Origin: Sphingomonas populi
GTDB taxonomy: Bacteria; Pseudomonadota; Alphaproteobacteria; Sphingomonadales; Sphingomonadaceae
Length of the DNA: 64,000 nt
Assembly (NCBI RefSeq): GCF_004208535.1
Contig: NZ_SGIS01000007.1
Location: forward strand, 79,701-143,700
Direction: 5' to 3'
The notes under the pieces were generated by a model. The model saw only the letters and a list, made by a program, of their open reading frames with translations, was not told the origin of the DNA and did no database searches. Position numbers and translations under genes: made by a program. Every line of letters begins with the position of its first letter. Position 1 is the first letter of the stretch. Positions 45,769 through 57,487 of the stretch are shown here, one piece after another.

Positions 45769-46236
45769 CTAAATAAGCCGCCCCTGCTCATGATCGAGCA
45801 ACCATCGCTTGGTCACCGGCCCATCGCCTGCGGAATACGCCCCAAGCGACCCATCGGCATTGGTCACGCGGTGGCATGGCACCACGATCGGCAGCGAATT
45901 GCGCGCGCACGCCTGACCGATCGCCCGCGCGCCAGACCCGATCGACCGCGCCAGCGCCCCGTAACTGCGCGTCTGGCCAAAGCCGATCGCAACCATCGCG
46001 TCGCGCATCGCCATGCCGCGCGGGCTGGCCAAGGGCCGCAACGGCAGATCGAACACCATCAGCCGACGCGCGAAATAGGCGGAGATCTGTGCGGCACCCT
46101 CGGCCAGCGCACCCGCACCGGCAACCTCGGGCTGCACATCCGGTTCGATCGTGATGGCATCGAGCCGTTCCTTATCACCACGCAGCCGCACCATGCCGAT
46201 GGGCGTTGCGATCAGGGCAAAGTCACGCGCATACAT
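45769..46236 (-). CDS. Methylated-DNA--protein-cysteine methyltransferase
   Basis: 155 aa Ogt/MGMT-type protein. IVVPCHRVTNADGSLGAYSAGD holds the acceptor Cys121, with the preceding helix-turn-helix GFGQTRSYGALARSIGSGARAIGQACARN. It takes O6-alkyl groups off guanine in a suicide reaction. The N-terminal ~65 residues are short, as in Ogt. Single gene, convergent with rho and divergent from the small DUF6489-like gene. Confidence 0.93.
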   Translation of the reverse strand: MYARDFALIATPIGMVRLRGDKERLDAITIEPDVQPEVAGAGALAEGAAQISAYFARRLMVFDLPLRPLASPRGMAMRDAMVAIGFGQTRSYGALARSIGSGARAIGQACARNSLPIVVPCHRVTNADGSLGAYSAGDGPVTKRWLLDHEQGRLI

Positions 46237-46286
46237 GTACGGACTATGGAGCGTTCAATTCCGGCGCTCAAGCGGAGGAACGCCCG

Positions 46287-46514
46287 ATGAAGATCAATGT
46301 CGAGGTCGAATGCACCCCGGAAGAGGCGCGTCGCGTGATGGGCCTGCCCGATTTCACGCCGGTGCATGAAAAATATATCGAGATGCTGACCAACTCGATG
46401 GACGGCAATGTTTCGAGCGAAGTGGTCGAGAACATGATGCGGAGCTGGGCACCCGTCGGCGATGCCGGCATGAGTTTCTGGCGCAAGATGTTCGAGACCT
46501 CGACGTCGAAATAG
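46287..46514 (+). CDS. Small DUF6489-like protein
   Basis: 75 aa. MKINVEVECTPEEARRVMGLPDF is the N-terminal pattern I associate with the sphingomonad DUF6489 family; the C-terminal half (YIEMLTNSMDGNVSSE...SFWRKMFE) is amphipathic and phasin-like. No catalytic motif. ATG 46287 has CGGAGGAA upstream, better than the in-frame earlier ATG. It sits 2 bp before mnmE and is conserved there in related genomes as I recall, but its role is unknown. Confidence 0.7.
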   Translation: MKINVEVECTPEEARRVMGLPDFTPVHEKYIEMLTNSMDGNVSSEVVENMMRSWAPVGDAGMSFWRKMFETSTSK

Positions 46515-46516
46515 CC

Positions 46517-47800
46517 GTGGACACGATCTTCGCCGTTTCGAGCGGTGCGGCGCCGGCGGCGATTTCGATCCTGCGGCTCAGCGGGGCAGGGGCGTTTGCG
46601 GCGGCGCGGTCGCTGTGCGGGACGTTGCCCGAGCCGCGCGTCGCCGGCCTGCGTGCGCTGCGTGATCCGGCCAGCGGCATGCTGCTCGATCGCGGGCTGG
46701 TGCTGGTGTTTCCTGGCCCGAACAGTGCGACCGGCGAAGATATCGTCGAACTACACGTTCACGGTGGCCGCGCCACGCAACGCGCGCTCGAAGCCGCGCT
46801 CGGCGCGATCGACGGGCTGCGACCAGCCGAGGCTGGCGAGTTCACGCGCCGCGCGCTTGAACATGGCCGTATCGATTTGACCGAGGCAGAAGGGCTGGGC
46901 GATCTGCTTGCGGCGGAGACCGAGCATCAGCGCCGTGCCGCGTTGCGCCTGTCGGAAGGGGGACTCCGCCAGCAGATCGAGCGGTGGAACGACCGCCTCG
47001 TCGATGTCGCTGCCGGGATCGAAGCGGCGCTCGATTTCTCTGACGAAGACGACGTACCCGAGGCCGTCACCGCGCAGTCGGGCGCCGCGCTGGCGGCTCT
47101 GGCGAACGAGATCGGCACGCTCGTCGCCGCTCCGTCAGTCGAGCGGCTTCGCGACGGCGTGCGCGTGGTGATTGCAGGACCGCCCAACAGCGGCAAGTCG
47201 ACGCTTATCAATCGGCTGGCCGGGCGTGACGTGGCGATCGTCTCGCCCACGGCTGGCACGACTCGCGACCGGATCGAAGTGCCGGTGATGCGATCGGGAA
47301 TCGCCTATGTCTTCACGGACACTGCTGGCTTGCGCGATGAGGGGGCCGACGAGATCGAGCAGATCGGTATCGGTCGCGCGATCGATGCGATCACCGCGAG
47401 CGATATCCTGCTGTGGCTGGACGACTCGCCACCCGCCTATGCAGGTGCATTTTGGGTGCATGCGCGGTGCGACGTGCCGGGCCGAACGTCCTTACCGCCT
47501 GGTCCCGAGCTTGCCATCTCCGCAGCAAGCGGCGAGGGGATTGAACCCTTGTGGTCCCGGCTGGAAGCGCGGGCTAATGCGTTCGGATCGGCGCCGGACG
47601 AAATGGCGATCAACGCGCGCCAACGCGCGCTTCTGGCCAGTGCGGAGGCGATCTTGCGGATCGGATCTGCTGAACCTGACATTCTCCTCCGCGCGGAGGC
47701 GATCAGAAGCGCGCGCGCCGTATTCGATAGCATTACCGGACGCGCCAATGTCGAGGCCGTACTCGACGCATTGTTCGGGCGGTTCTGCATCGGCAAGTGA
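46517..47800 (+). CDS. mnmE: tRNA modification GTPase MnmE
   Basis: 427 aa. N-terminal formyl-THF-binding domain, helical domain and an inserted GTPase domain: G1 GPPNSGKST (221-229), G2 TAGTTRD, G3 DTAGLRD (268-274), and the C-terminal FCIGK that anchors the one-carbon donor. With MnmG it makes 5-carboxymethylaminomethyl-uridine at the tRNA wobble position. The G4 motif NKxD is replaced by ARCD (316-319), while G5 AISAASGEG looks normal. GTG 46517 is the start. Followed by a parS-like site and mnmG. Confidence 0.95.
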   Translation: MDTIFAVSSGAAPAAISILRLSGAGAFAAARSLCGTLPEPRVAGLRALRDPASGMLLDRGLVLVFPGPNSATGEDIVELHVHGGRATQRALEAALGAIDGLRPAEAGEFTRRALEHGRIDLTEAEGLGDLLAAETEHQRRAALRLSEGGLRQQIERWNDRLVDVAAGIEAALDFSDEDDVPEAVTAQSGAALAALANEIGTLVAAPSVERLRDGVRVVIAGPPNSGKSTLINRLAGRDVAIVSPTAGTTRDRIEVPVMRSGIAYVFTDTAGLRDEGADEIEQIGIGRAIDAITASDILLWLDDSPPAYAGAFWVHARCDVPGRTSLPPGPELAISAASGEGIEPLWSRLEARANAFGSAPDEMAINARQRALLASAEAILRIGSAEPDILLRAEAIRSARAVFDSITGRANVEAVLDALFGRFCIGK

Positions 47801-47801
47801 G

Positions 47802-47817
47802 TGTTCCACGTGGAACG
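47802..47817. promoter_or_regulatory. parS: parS site 1 (between mnmE and mnmG)
   Basis: TGTTCCACGTGGAACG differs from the 16-bp palindrome TGTT-N-CACGTG-N-AACA only at the last base. It lies in the 54-bp gap between mnmE and mnmG, 3.3 kb before parB and 5 kb from the putative origin. Consistent with a ParB loading site. Confidence 0.88.
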
Positions 47818-47854
47818 CTTTGACTTGGCGTCTCAGCGAGCATAGCGGAAACAC

Positions 47855-49696
47855 ATGAACCAGTTCGATGTCATCGTGATCGGCGGCGGCCACGCCGGCA
47901 CCGAGGCTGCGGCTGCGGCCGCGCGGCGCGGCGCCCGGACAGCGTTGGTGAGCTTCGATCCCACCAAGATTGGTGCGATGTCGTGCAACCCGGCGATCGG
48001 TGGTCTCGGCAAGGGGCATCTCGTCCGTGAGGTCGATGCCTTTGACGGCCTGATCGCGCGTGCTACCGATGCGGCCGGCATCCACTACCGCATGCTCAAC
48101 CGCAGCAAGGGGCTGGCTGTGCAGGGGCCGCGTGTGCAGGCCGATCGCCGTCGCTACGCTGCCGCGATCCAGGCGATGTTGGCGCAGCAAGCGAACCTTA
48201 CAAATGTCGTCGGCGAGGCTGCGGCGCTCAACATGACGGCGGGTCGCGTCACGGGAATCACGTTGGCGGATGGCCGCGAGTTCAGCGCGCGCTCCGTGGT
48301 GCTGGCAACCGGTACGTTCCTGGGCGGGCGCATTTTCCGCGGCGAGGAACGCGAGGTTGGTGGTCGGGTCGGTGAGGCGGCGGCAAGCGTCCTCGCGGAG
48401 CAGCTTCGCAGCGCAGGCTTGCCGATGGCGCGGTTGAAGACCGGCACGCCGCCCCGGCTCGATGGCCGCACGATTGACTGGACGCGGCTCGATGAGCAGC
48501 CGAGCGACACCGATCCCTGGACGATGTCGCCGCTGACATCTGCGCGCACGTTGCCGCAGGTGCATTGCGCGATCACCCGCACCACCGAGGCAACGCACGC
48601 GATCATTCGCGCCGGCCTCGACCGATCACCGCTGTTCGGTGGCGCGATCGCCGGGATGGGACCGCGCTATTGTCCGTCGATCGAAGACAAGATCCATCGC
48701 TTCGGCGACCGCGACGGCCACCAGATTTTCCTCGAACCGGAGGGACTGGACGATCACGTCGTTTACCCCAATGGCATTTCGACCTCGTTGCCGGTCGATG
48801 TCCAGGAAGCCCTGGTCGCCTCGATCCCAGGCCTGGAGCGTACGCGCATCCTGACGCCGGGTTACGCAGTCGAATACGACCATATCGATCCGCGCGCGCT
48901 CAATGCGACGCTCGAACTCCGCGCGATCCCGGGTCTGTTTTGCTGCGGACAGATCAACGGTACGACCGGCTATGAAGAAGCGGCGGGGCAGGGGCTGATC
49001 GCTGGTCTCAACGCGGCGGCACATGCGCTGGGTATCGCGCCGGTGATCCTTGATCGCGCGAGCAGCTACCTTGGCGTGATGATCGACGATCTCGTGCTGC
49101 AAGGCGTCACCGAGCCATATCGGATGCTGACGGCGCGCGCGGAGTACCGGTTGCGCTTGCGTGCCGACAATGCCGAGACGCGGCTCGGGCCAATCGCGGA
49201 GGCTGCGGGGTGTCTTGGCGAGGTCCGCCGCGAGCGTCTTGCGCAGCGCGGCAAAGCGCGAGCGGAGATCGAAGCGGTGCTTGAGCAACCGCTTTCTCCC
49301 GCCGACCTGATCGCCCGCAGTGCGCCGATCGCACCGGGGCCACATCGCCGGCCCGGCTCAGAGTGGCTGCGGCTTGCGGGGGTCACGGTTGCGCAGGTCG
49401 CTCCTGATTTGGCGAGAGAGGCCGACCCGGCCTTGCTCGCGGAGATCGTCGAGGACGTCCGCTATGCGCCGTATCTGCTCCGGCAGGAGGCAGAGATCGC
49501 GATGGTGCGTGGCAACGATGCTATCGCGCTGGCGGCCGATCTCGACTTTGCCGCGATCCCGGGCCTGTCCGCCGAAATGGTCGAGCGACTGAGTACGGCA
49601 CGGCCAACGACATTAGGGCAGGCAGGCCGTTTGCGCGGGATCACACCGGCAGCGCTCGCCGCGATCCTGTTGCATGCCCGGCGGCGCGCGGCATGA
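47855..49696 (+). CDS. mnmG: tRNA uridine-5-carboxymethylaminomethyl modification enzyme MnmG
   Basis: 613 aa FAD-dependent partner of MnmE. FAD-binding [64 protein letters not shown] with a conserved Cys region later ([21 protein letters not shown]) and the MnmE-binding C-terminal domain ([17 protein letters not shown]). Length matches the family. Its stop overlaps the rsmG ATG (ATGA). Confidence 0.97.
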   Translation: MNQFDVIVIGGGHAGTEAAAAAARRGARTALVSFDPTKIGAMSCNPAIGGLGKGHLVREVDAFDGLIARATDAAGIHYRMLNRSKGLAVQGPRVQADRRRYAAAIQAMLAQQANLTNVVGEAAALNMTAGRVTGITLADGREFSARSVVLATGTFLGGRIFRGEEREVGGRVGEAAASVLAEQLRSAGLPMARLKTGTPPRLDGRTIDWTRLDEQPSDTDPWTMSPLTSARTLPQVHCAITRTTEATHAIIRAGLDRSPLFGGAIAGMGPRYCPSIEDKIHRFGDRDGHQIFLEPEGLDDHVVYPNGISTSLPVDVQEALVASIPGLERTRILTPGYAVEYDHIDPRALNATLELRAIPGLFCCGQINGTTGYEEAAGQGLIAGLNAAAHALGIAPVILDRASSYLGVMIDDLVLQGVTEPYRMLTARAEYRLRLRADNAETRLGPIAEAAGCLGEVRRERLAQRGKARAEIEAVLEQPLSPADLIARSAPIAPGPHRRPGSEWLRLAGVTVAQVAPDLAREADPALLAEIVEDVRYAPYLLRQEAEIAMVRGNDAIALAADLDFAAIPGLSAEMVERLSTARPTTLGQAGRLRGITPAALAAILLHARRRAA

Positions 49697-50319
49697 CCGA
49701 GGACGAAGCCCGCGACTGGATCGCCGTTCGGTTTGGCGCCGATGGTATGGCGCGAATGGAGCGATTCGTTGATCTCGTTGTCGCGGAGTCGGAGCAGCAG
49801 AATCTGATCGCGCGGTCGACCATCGCGGAAATCTGGTCACGGCATGTCGTCGATTCGGCCCAACTCATTCCGATGGCCGACTCTGCTGGTGGCGCCTGGC
49901 TCGATATCGGCAGCGGTGCGGGATTTCCGGGTTTGGTGGTGGCGGCGCTGACCGAGCGCACAGTGACGCTGGCCGAACCCCGCAAGCGCCGCGTCGCGTT
50001 TCTGGAAGCAGCGGCTGACGCACTGGGCGTAAGCGAACGTGTTACGGTCTTCGCCGGAAAAGTCGAAGCTTTGGACGTTGCCGCAGTAGCCGTGATATCC
50101 GCCCGTGCTGTCGCTCCGCTGGATCTGTTGTTTGCTGGCGCGGCGAACTTGGCGTCGAAAGACGCGCTATGGCTCCTCCCAAAAGGGCAGTCGGCGCGGG
50201 ATGAGGTGGCAATCGCCAAGCGTGCATGGCATGGTGCGTTTCACGTGGAACATAGCCTCACGAATAAGGAATCGCTGATCGTGGTAGCGCGGGGAGTGGC
50301 ACGTCGATGCAAGTCATAA
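49693..50319 (+). CDS. rsmG: 16S rRNA (guanine-527-N7)-methyltransferase
   Basis: 208 aa. SAM-binding [17 protein letters not shown] at about 75-91 and the following [25 protein letters not shown]. It methylates G527 of 16S rRNA; loss gives low streptomycin resistance. It overlaps mnmG by 4 bp and parA by 13 bp. A parS-like site lies inside its 3' end (50237-50252). Confidence 0.95.
   Translation: MTEDEARDWIAVRFGADGMARMERFVDLVVAESEQQNLIARSTIAEIWSRHVVDSAQLIPMADSAGGAWLDIGSGAGFPGLVVAALTERTVTLAEPRKRRVAFLEAAADALGVSERVTVFAGKVEALDVAAVAVISARAVAPLDLLFAGAANLASKDALWLLPKGQSARDEVAIAKRAWHGAFHVEHSLTNKESLIVVARGVARRCKS
50237..50252. promoter_or_regulatory. parS: parS site 2 (inside rsmG)
   Basis: CGTTTCACGTGGAACA departs from the parS consensus only at the first base. 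It is read as coding sequence near the end of rsmG, 55 bp before parA. Confidence 0.85.
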
Positions 50320-51104
50320 CGGTCGCCAACCAGAAGGGCGGGGTCGGGAAGACCACGACCGCGATCAATCTCGGCACGGCGCTCGCCGCCACGGGGCTGC
50401 GCGTGCTGTTGATCGACATCGATCCGCAGGGCAACGCCTCGACGGGTCTCGGCGTCGGCCGCAACGATCGCGAGCGCTCGATCTACGACGTGCTGCTCGG
50501 CGAGATGCCGCTGGCGAGCGCCGTGATCGGTACGTGCGTACCCGGCCTCGATATCGTGCCGGCGACGGTCGATCTGTCGGGTGCGGAAATCGAACTGGTC
50601 GAATATGAAGAGCGCACGCACCGGCTCAGCCGTGCGATCCAACGCTCGGACCAGCATTGGGACGTCGTGCTGATCGATTGTCCGCCGTCGCTCGGGCTGC
50701 TGACGCTCAACGCGATGGTTGCGTCGAACTCCTTACTGGTGCCCCTACAATGCGAATTTTTCGCGCTGGAGGGGCTAAGCCAGTTGCTCAACACCGTCGA
50801 GCGGATTCGTGAGCGGTTCAATCCCGGCCTGTCGATCATCGGCGTAGCGCTGACGATGTACGATCGCCGCAACCGGCTGACCGAACAGGTCTCCGCCGAC
50901 GTCCGCGCCGTGCTCGGCCGCGTGGTGTTCGAGACGGTGATTCCGCGCAACGTTCGGCTGTCGGAAGCCCCCAGTCACGGGTTGCCGGCGTTGATCTATG
51001 ATTTCCGCTGTTCTGGCTCGGAAGCCTATATCGCGCTCGCCCGCGAGCTGATTACGCGCCTGCCCGATACGTCGCCGGAACGCACCACCAAGGTTGCCGC
51101 ATGA
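50307..51104 (+). CDS. parA: Chromosome partitioning ATPase ParA
   Basis: 265 aa. Deviant Walker A NQKGGVGKTTTAINLGTAL at 7-25, LLIDIDPQGNASTGLG, and IDCPPSLGLLTLNAMVAS as Walker B. Short chromosomal type without the N-terminal helix-turn-helix of plasmid ParA. ATP-bound dimers on the nucleoid pull ParB-parS toward the pole. The ATG lies within rsmG and parB overlaps its end by 4 bp: one operon. Confidence 0.97.
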   Translation: MQVITVANQKGGVGKTTTAINLGTALAATGLRVLLIDIDPQGNASTGLGVGRNDRERSIYDVLLGEMPLASAVIGTCVPGLDIVPATVDLSGAEIELVEYEERTHRLSRAIQRSDQHWDVVLIDCPPSLGLLTLNAMVASNSLLVPLQCEFFALEGLSQLLNTVERIRERFNPGLSIIGVALTMYDRRNRLTEQVSADVRAVLGRVVFETVIPRNVRLSEAPSHGLPALIYDFRCSGSEAYIALARELITRLPDTSPERTTKVAA

Positions 51105-52003
51105 GTGATGCCACGACTCCGATTGCACGCCCAAAAGGCCGTTCGGGACTAGGACGCGGTCTCGGCGCCTTGATGGGCGATATCGCGCGTGAGCAGCCGG
51201 TGGGTGGCAACGAGCCGGTCTCCCAGGGCGTACGGTTTCTTCCAGTCGGGTCGATCACGCCGCATCCAGGTCAGCCGCGCCGTCACTTCCGCGAGGAAGC
51301 GCTGGACGAGCTCGCGGAGTCGATCGCCGCGCGTGGCGTGATCCAGCCGATCGTGGTGCGGCCGCACGGCACCGGCTACCAGATCGTTGCCGGGGAGCGC
51401 CGCTGGCGTGCCGCCCAGCGCGCGCGGCTGCATGAAGTGCCGGTGATCGTCCGGGATTTCAGCGATACCGAGACGCTTGAAGTCGCGCTGATTGAGAACA
51501 TCCAGCGGCAAGATCTCAACGCGATCGAAGAGGCGGAAGCCTATCAGCGGCTGCTCAGCGACTTCGGCCATACGCAGGAAGCACTCGGCAAGATCGTTCA
51601 TAAGTCGCGCAGCCACATCTCGAATCTGTTGCGGCTGCTCGATTTGCCCAAGCCAGTGCAGGACCGTGTCGTCGAAGGTGCGATCAGCATGGGGCACGCG
51701 CGTGCGCTGATCGGTGCGCCCGATGTCGAAACGCTGGCGGATCAGGTCGTCGCCAAGGGTCTGTCTGTTCGCGAGACCGAGAAGCTTGCCCGCACCGTCA
51801 AGCCGGAGACCGCGCGGGTGCGCGGGCATGGCAGTGGTGAGAAGGACGCGGACCTGAGCGCGCTCGAACACCAGCTCGCCGATCTGCTCGGGCTGTCGGT
51901 GCGGATCGCTTACGGGGCGAAGGGCGGGGCGCTGACACTCGGCTTCTCGACGCTCGACCAGCTCGACATGCTTTGCCAGCGCTTGAGCGGCGAGCGAATC
52001 TGA
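51101..52003 (+). CDS. parB: Chromosome partitioning protein ParB
   Basis: 300 aa. CTP-binding GERRWRAAQRA (98-108) and VALIENIQRQDLNAIEEA (ENxxR motif), a helix-turn-helix (TQEALGKIVHKSRSHISNLLRLLDLP) and a C-terminal dimerisation segment. N-terminal GRSGLGRGLGALMGD is typical and binds ParA. It clamps on the parS sites found nearby and recruits MipZ. Convergent with holA, 3 bp apart. Confidence 0.97.
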   Translation: MSDATTPIARPKGRSGLGRGLGALMGDIAREQPVGGNEPVSQGVRFLPVGSITPHPGQPRRHFREEALDELAESIAARGVIQPIVVRPHGTGYQIVAGERRWRAAQRARLHEVPVIVRDFSDTETLEVALIENIQRQDLNAIEEAEAYQRLLSDFGHTQEALGKIVHKSRSHISNLLRLLDLPKPVQDRVVEGAISMGHARALIGAPDVETLADQVVAKGLSVRETEKLARTVKPETARVRGHGSGEKDADLSALEHQLADLLGLSVRIAYGAKGGALTLGFSTLDQLDMLCQRLSGERI

Positions 52004-52006
52004 CGC

Positions 52007-53020
52007 TTAGCGCTGGCGCGCCGCCATACGTGCCAGCACGATGATGGCGGCGTCGGCGACGACATTGCCGGGGTTCTGTGGCGCCATGATCGCGCGCTCG
52101 GCCTGACGGATGCGTTTAATCGCGTCGTTGATTCGGTTCAAATCCCACAGCCGCAGCGCGCGCGAGGTGCTGGCGCGCTCGCGAAAGAACACGCGTTCGA
52201 TCACCGCCTTGGGGTCGGCGCCGGCGTCGAGTTCGGCTTGCATGTCGGCGAGCGCGATCAGCCGTCGTGTAAGTTGGCGCAATACCGGGATCGGGGAAAC
52301 GCTGGCTTCGGCGAGTTGAGCAAGCTCGTCGGCAAGGATATCAGGGCTGCCATCGAGCGCCGCGTCGATCGCGCGCGACATCTCGCTATCGCCGAGATCG
52401 GCACCGACCGCATCGAGCGCGGCGTCATCGAGTTCACGCGGTCGCTCAGGCGCAGCGTCGAGATAGAGCGCTAGTTTCTCCAGCTCGCGAGTCATCACCG
52501 CCCGGTCTCCGCCGCTGGCGGCAGCGAGCCGTGCCGCCGTGCCGCCGGTGGTGCGCAAGCCCTGTTCGCGCGCGATCGCGGTCGCGAGCCGGTCAGCATC
52601 GCCGCCCTCGGGCAAATAGCAGGCGAGGCACATCGCGCGCGGGTGGCCGAGCGCGAGTTTGACGACCTTGGCAGTCGCCTTGAGCGACGGCGCGATCACG
52701 ACCACCGGGTTGCCGGTGCGATCGGCGTCGAGCAGCAACGTCAGCGCTTCGAGCGATTCCTCGCCCGCGCCGGATACGCGAATATGCCGTGCGCCCCCGA
52801 ACAGCGACAGCGCCGCAGCTTCGTCGGCGAGCAGGCCGGGATTGCTGCGCAGTTGCGCGGGTTCGAGGTCGATCCGCTCGGCGTCCGGGCCAAGCGCACG
52901 GCCGACTCGCGCCGCCAGTTCGCGTGCGCCCGATTCGTCGGGGCCATGAAACAGGTACAAACGGACATCAGGGCTGGCCGCGTCGATCGCGATGCGGATC
53001 TGGTTGGCGTTGGCCTTCAC
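52007..53020 (-). CDS. holA: DNA polymerase III delta subunit
   Basis: 337 aa clamp-loader subunit. RLYLFHGPDESGARELAARV at the start, then the weakly conserved AAA+-like fold; VLRQLTRRLIALADMQ in the C-terminal collar. HolA opens the beta clamp. GTG start overlapping the lptE stop (GTGA). leuS-lptE-holA is a conserved alphaproteobacterial order and supports the call. Confidence 0.92.
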   Translation of the reverse strand: MKANANQIRIAIDAASPDVRLYLFHGPDESGARELAARVGRALGPDAERIDLEPAQLRSNPGLLADEAAALSLFGGARHIRVSGAGEESLEALTLLLDADRTGNPVVVIAPSLKATAKVVKLALGHPRAMCLACYLPEGGDADRLATAIAREQGLRTTGGTAARLAAASGGDRAVMTRELEKLALYLDAAPERPRELDDAALDAVGADLGDSEMSRAIDAALDGSPDILADELAQLAEASVSPIPVLRQLTRRLIALADMQAELDAGADPKAVIERVFFRERASTSRALRLWDLNRINDAIKRIRQAERAIMAPQNPGNVVADAAIIVLARMAARQR

Positions 53021-53510
53021 GGCTCGGATGCAGGCGCGTGTTCGGCATAGAGCGCGACGCGCGAGACGATCTGGTCGGCGACGATCTCCGACAGGTTTTC
53101 GAGCGCGGTATTCTCGGCGGCGATCGTCGCATAGTCGGAGCTGACCACGTCGATACCGGCATCCGATCCAGCGGCTGCATCAAGCACCACCGTGCCGTGG
53201 GCCAGTTCGACAAGTTGATAGCGCGCGCGCAGGGTGCGGCGTTCGCGTGTGACGCTGTCGTCACTGCGCACGCCGAGGCCGATGATCTTGTCGTCGAGCC
53301 GCACCTCAAGCCGGTACAGCGGCGCCTCGCGCTGCGCGGCGAGCTTGTCGCGCAGGGCATTGCCCATCAGCCAGCCCGCCTTGCCATCGATCGGTGCGAC
53401 CTCGACGCGAGTCAGCATCGTCGCGACCGCGCCATTGCTGCCCCCTGAATAGAGCGGGTGCAGCCCGCAGCCGGGCAGGGCCAAAGCGAGCAGGAGGATG
53501 CCAAGCCGCT

Positions 53511-53514
<4 letters not shown>
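53017..53514 (-). CDS. lptE: LPS-assembly lipoprotein LptE
   Basis: 165 aa. Lipobox [15 protein letters not shown] (Cys16) makes it an outer-membrane lipoprotein; the rest shows the LptE/RlpB alpha-beta pattern ([19 protein letters not shown]). It plugs LptD for lipopolysaccharide delivery to the surface; in sphingomonads the cargo would be glycosphingolipid or LPS-like. The start overlaps the leuS stop by 4 bp; the frame further upstream belongs to leuS. Confidence 0.88.
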
Positions 53515-56042
<2,528 letters not shown>

Positions 56043-56077
56043 TGTGCGTTTTTACTCCTGCGCGGAAACTCGCGCGC

Positions 56078-56515
56078 TTAGTTCACCATGGCGGCGCGGC
56101 GCAGATCGCGCGCGCGGGTGAGGATGATGTCTTCGAGCTTCTGCACGGTCGCCGCCTGCACTGGCGAATCGACCCATTGCCCGTTCTGGTTGACCTCGCG
56201 CAGCGCCGCGACGCGTAGGCCATCGGCGCGCAGGTCCTGATCGAGGATCGTCACCGTCACCTTCATCCGCTCGGTCGGCGCGGCTGGATTGACGTACCAG
56301 TCGGTGACGATCACGCCGCCGTTGGAATCGGTCTGGACCAGCGGCATGAAGCTCAACGTGTCGAGCGTCGCGCGCCACAGATAGGCGTTGACGCCGATCG
56401 TCGTGATCTTGGAGGGTGCGAGCGCAGCCGATTTGGGATGGCTACCCTTATGGGCGCACGCGGCGGACGACAGAAGCAGCGAGACCACGATCGCGGTGCG
56501 CAACGGGCGGGACAT
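56078..56515 (-). CDS. DUF3576-family lipoprotein
   Basis: 145 aa. Lipobox LLLSSAACAHKG, then the DUF3576 pattern IGVNAYLWRATLDTLSFMPLVQTDSNGGVIVTDWY and DLRADGLRVAALRE. Probably an envelope lipoprotein; the function is unknown. It precedes leuS by 35 bp in the same direction, a conserved alphaproteobacterial neighbour. ATG 56515 has AGGAAA eight bases upstream; ATG 56539 would leave only a few nucleotides of leader to the predicted promoter. Confidence 0.85.
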   Translation of the reverse strand: MSRPLRTAIVVSLLLSSAACAHKGSHPKSAALAPSKITTIGVNAYLWRATLDTLSFMPLVQTDSNGGVIVTDWYVNPAAPTERMKVTVTILDQDLRADGLRVAALREVNQNGQWVDSPVQAATVQKLEDIILTRARDLRRAAMVN

Positions 56516-56552
56516 GGGCGGTTTCCTGAGCGTGGTCATGAAGGAGAGTGTC

Positions 56553-56580
56553 TCTATAGATTATGCCGGGCCAGCCGCAA
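56553..56580 (-). promoter_or_regulatory. Probable promoter of the DUF3576-leuS-lptE-holA operon
   Basis: Minus strand: -35 TTGCGG (56575-56580), 16 bp spacer, -10 TATAGA (56553-56558). It leads into a 30-nt leader before ATG 56515. Confidence 0.45.
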
Positions 56581-56738
56581 GCCGCGCGCCGGCTTCCTGC
56601 TGTGTCCCCGCTGCCACATGGCGGATAAATTGAGTCAAGATAGTGGCAGGCCGGACTGGAATCGTGATAGGCGCGTTATAACTGATAAGAACAGCGTGGC
56701 GTGGGGCCGCGCTTGCAGGGACGACGGGGATTTTTCCG

Positions 56739-57461
56739 GTGATTTCGATTCGGCTGCTGTCCGGGATTGGGTTGGGGGTGCTTGTCGCCGCCGGTCTCGT
56801 CGCGGCACCCGCAATCGGTGCATCGGATGATGCCAAGGCGCGTGTCGCGCGCAGCGCGATCCCCGCGTTCCACGGCATTGGCGGGTTCACCCCAGCCTCG
56901 GCTGATCCCCGGCTGGCAGCGATCTTCGCGCGGGGCGGTCTCGATCCTTCGGGCTTCCGTTTCACCCCTGCTGATTCGCGCCGCGGCGGCAGTCGTGCGG
57001 TAACGGTCGCTGTACAGGCGCGCTCGGTGCGCGGCGCGGTGACGGCGGATCGTGCTGGCGATGGCGCAGTCAACACCGTGGCGTTGGCGCCGATCGCGTA
57101 TAATCTCGGCGTCGCGGTCGGCTGGCGGCGGTTCGCTTTGTCGGGTGACATGGCCAAGGTCGATCTCGCCGGCATGCCGGGCAGCCGCGAAACGGCGGAT
57201 GTCGGCGTGAGCTATTCGGGCAAGCGTTTCAGTGGTCAAGTAAAGGCTGGTACGGATCGTGCCTTGCCGGGCGGACCGAAGCTGATCGAGGAAGCGCCGG
57301 TCTATTCGGTCGATGTCGGCGGTTCATACCGGCTGACCCGCAATCTCGATGTCACCGCTGGCATGCGCTACAAGACCGAGCGTAGCGATCGGCTGTCCGA
57401 TCTCACAGTCGATCGGCATGACAGCCAAGCTGTCTATATCGGCACCGCCTTCCGCTTCTGA
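56739..57461 (+). CDS. Exported beta-barrel-like outer membrane protein
   Basis: 240 aa, start GTG 56739. Signal peptide (SGIGLGVLVAAGLVAAPAIGA), then alternating strands such as YNLGVAVGWRRFALSGDMAKVD, ADVGVSYSGKRFSGQVKAGT and DVTAGMRYKTERSDRL, ending in the aromatic TAFRF typical of BAM-targeted barrels. Likely a small porin-like or barrel protein of unknown role. No family name recognised. Divergent from the DUF3576 gene over 220 bp. Confidence 0.65.
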   Translation: MISIRLLSGIGLGVLVAAGLVAAPAIGASDDAKARVARSAIPAFHGIGGFTPASADPRLAAIFARGGLDPSGFRFTPADSRRGGSRAVTVAVQARSVRGAVTADRAGDGAVNTVALAPIAYNLGVAVGWRRFALSGDMAKVDLAGMPGSRETADVGVSYSGKRFSGQVKAGTDRALPGGPKLIEEAPVYSVDVGGSYRLTRNLDVTAGMRYKTERSDRLSDLTVDRHDSQAVYIGTAFRF

Positions 57462-57487
57462 GCGGCGCTGTTCCGAAGCTCTCCTCG

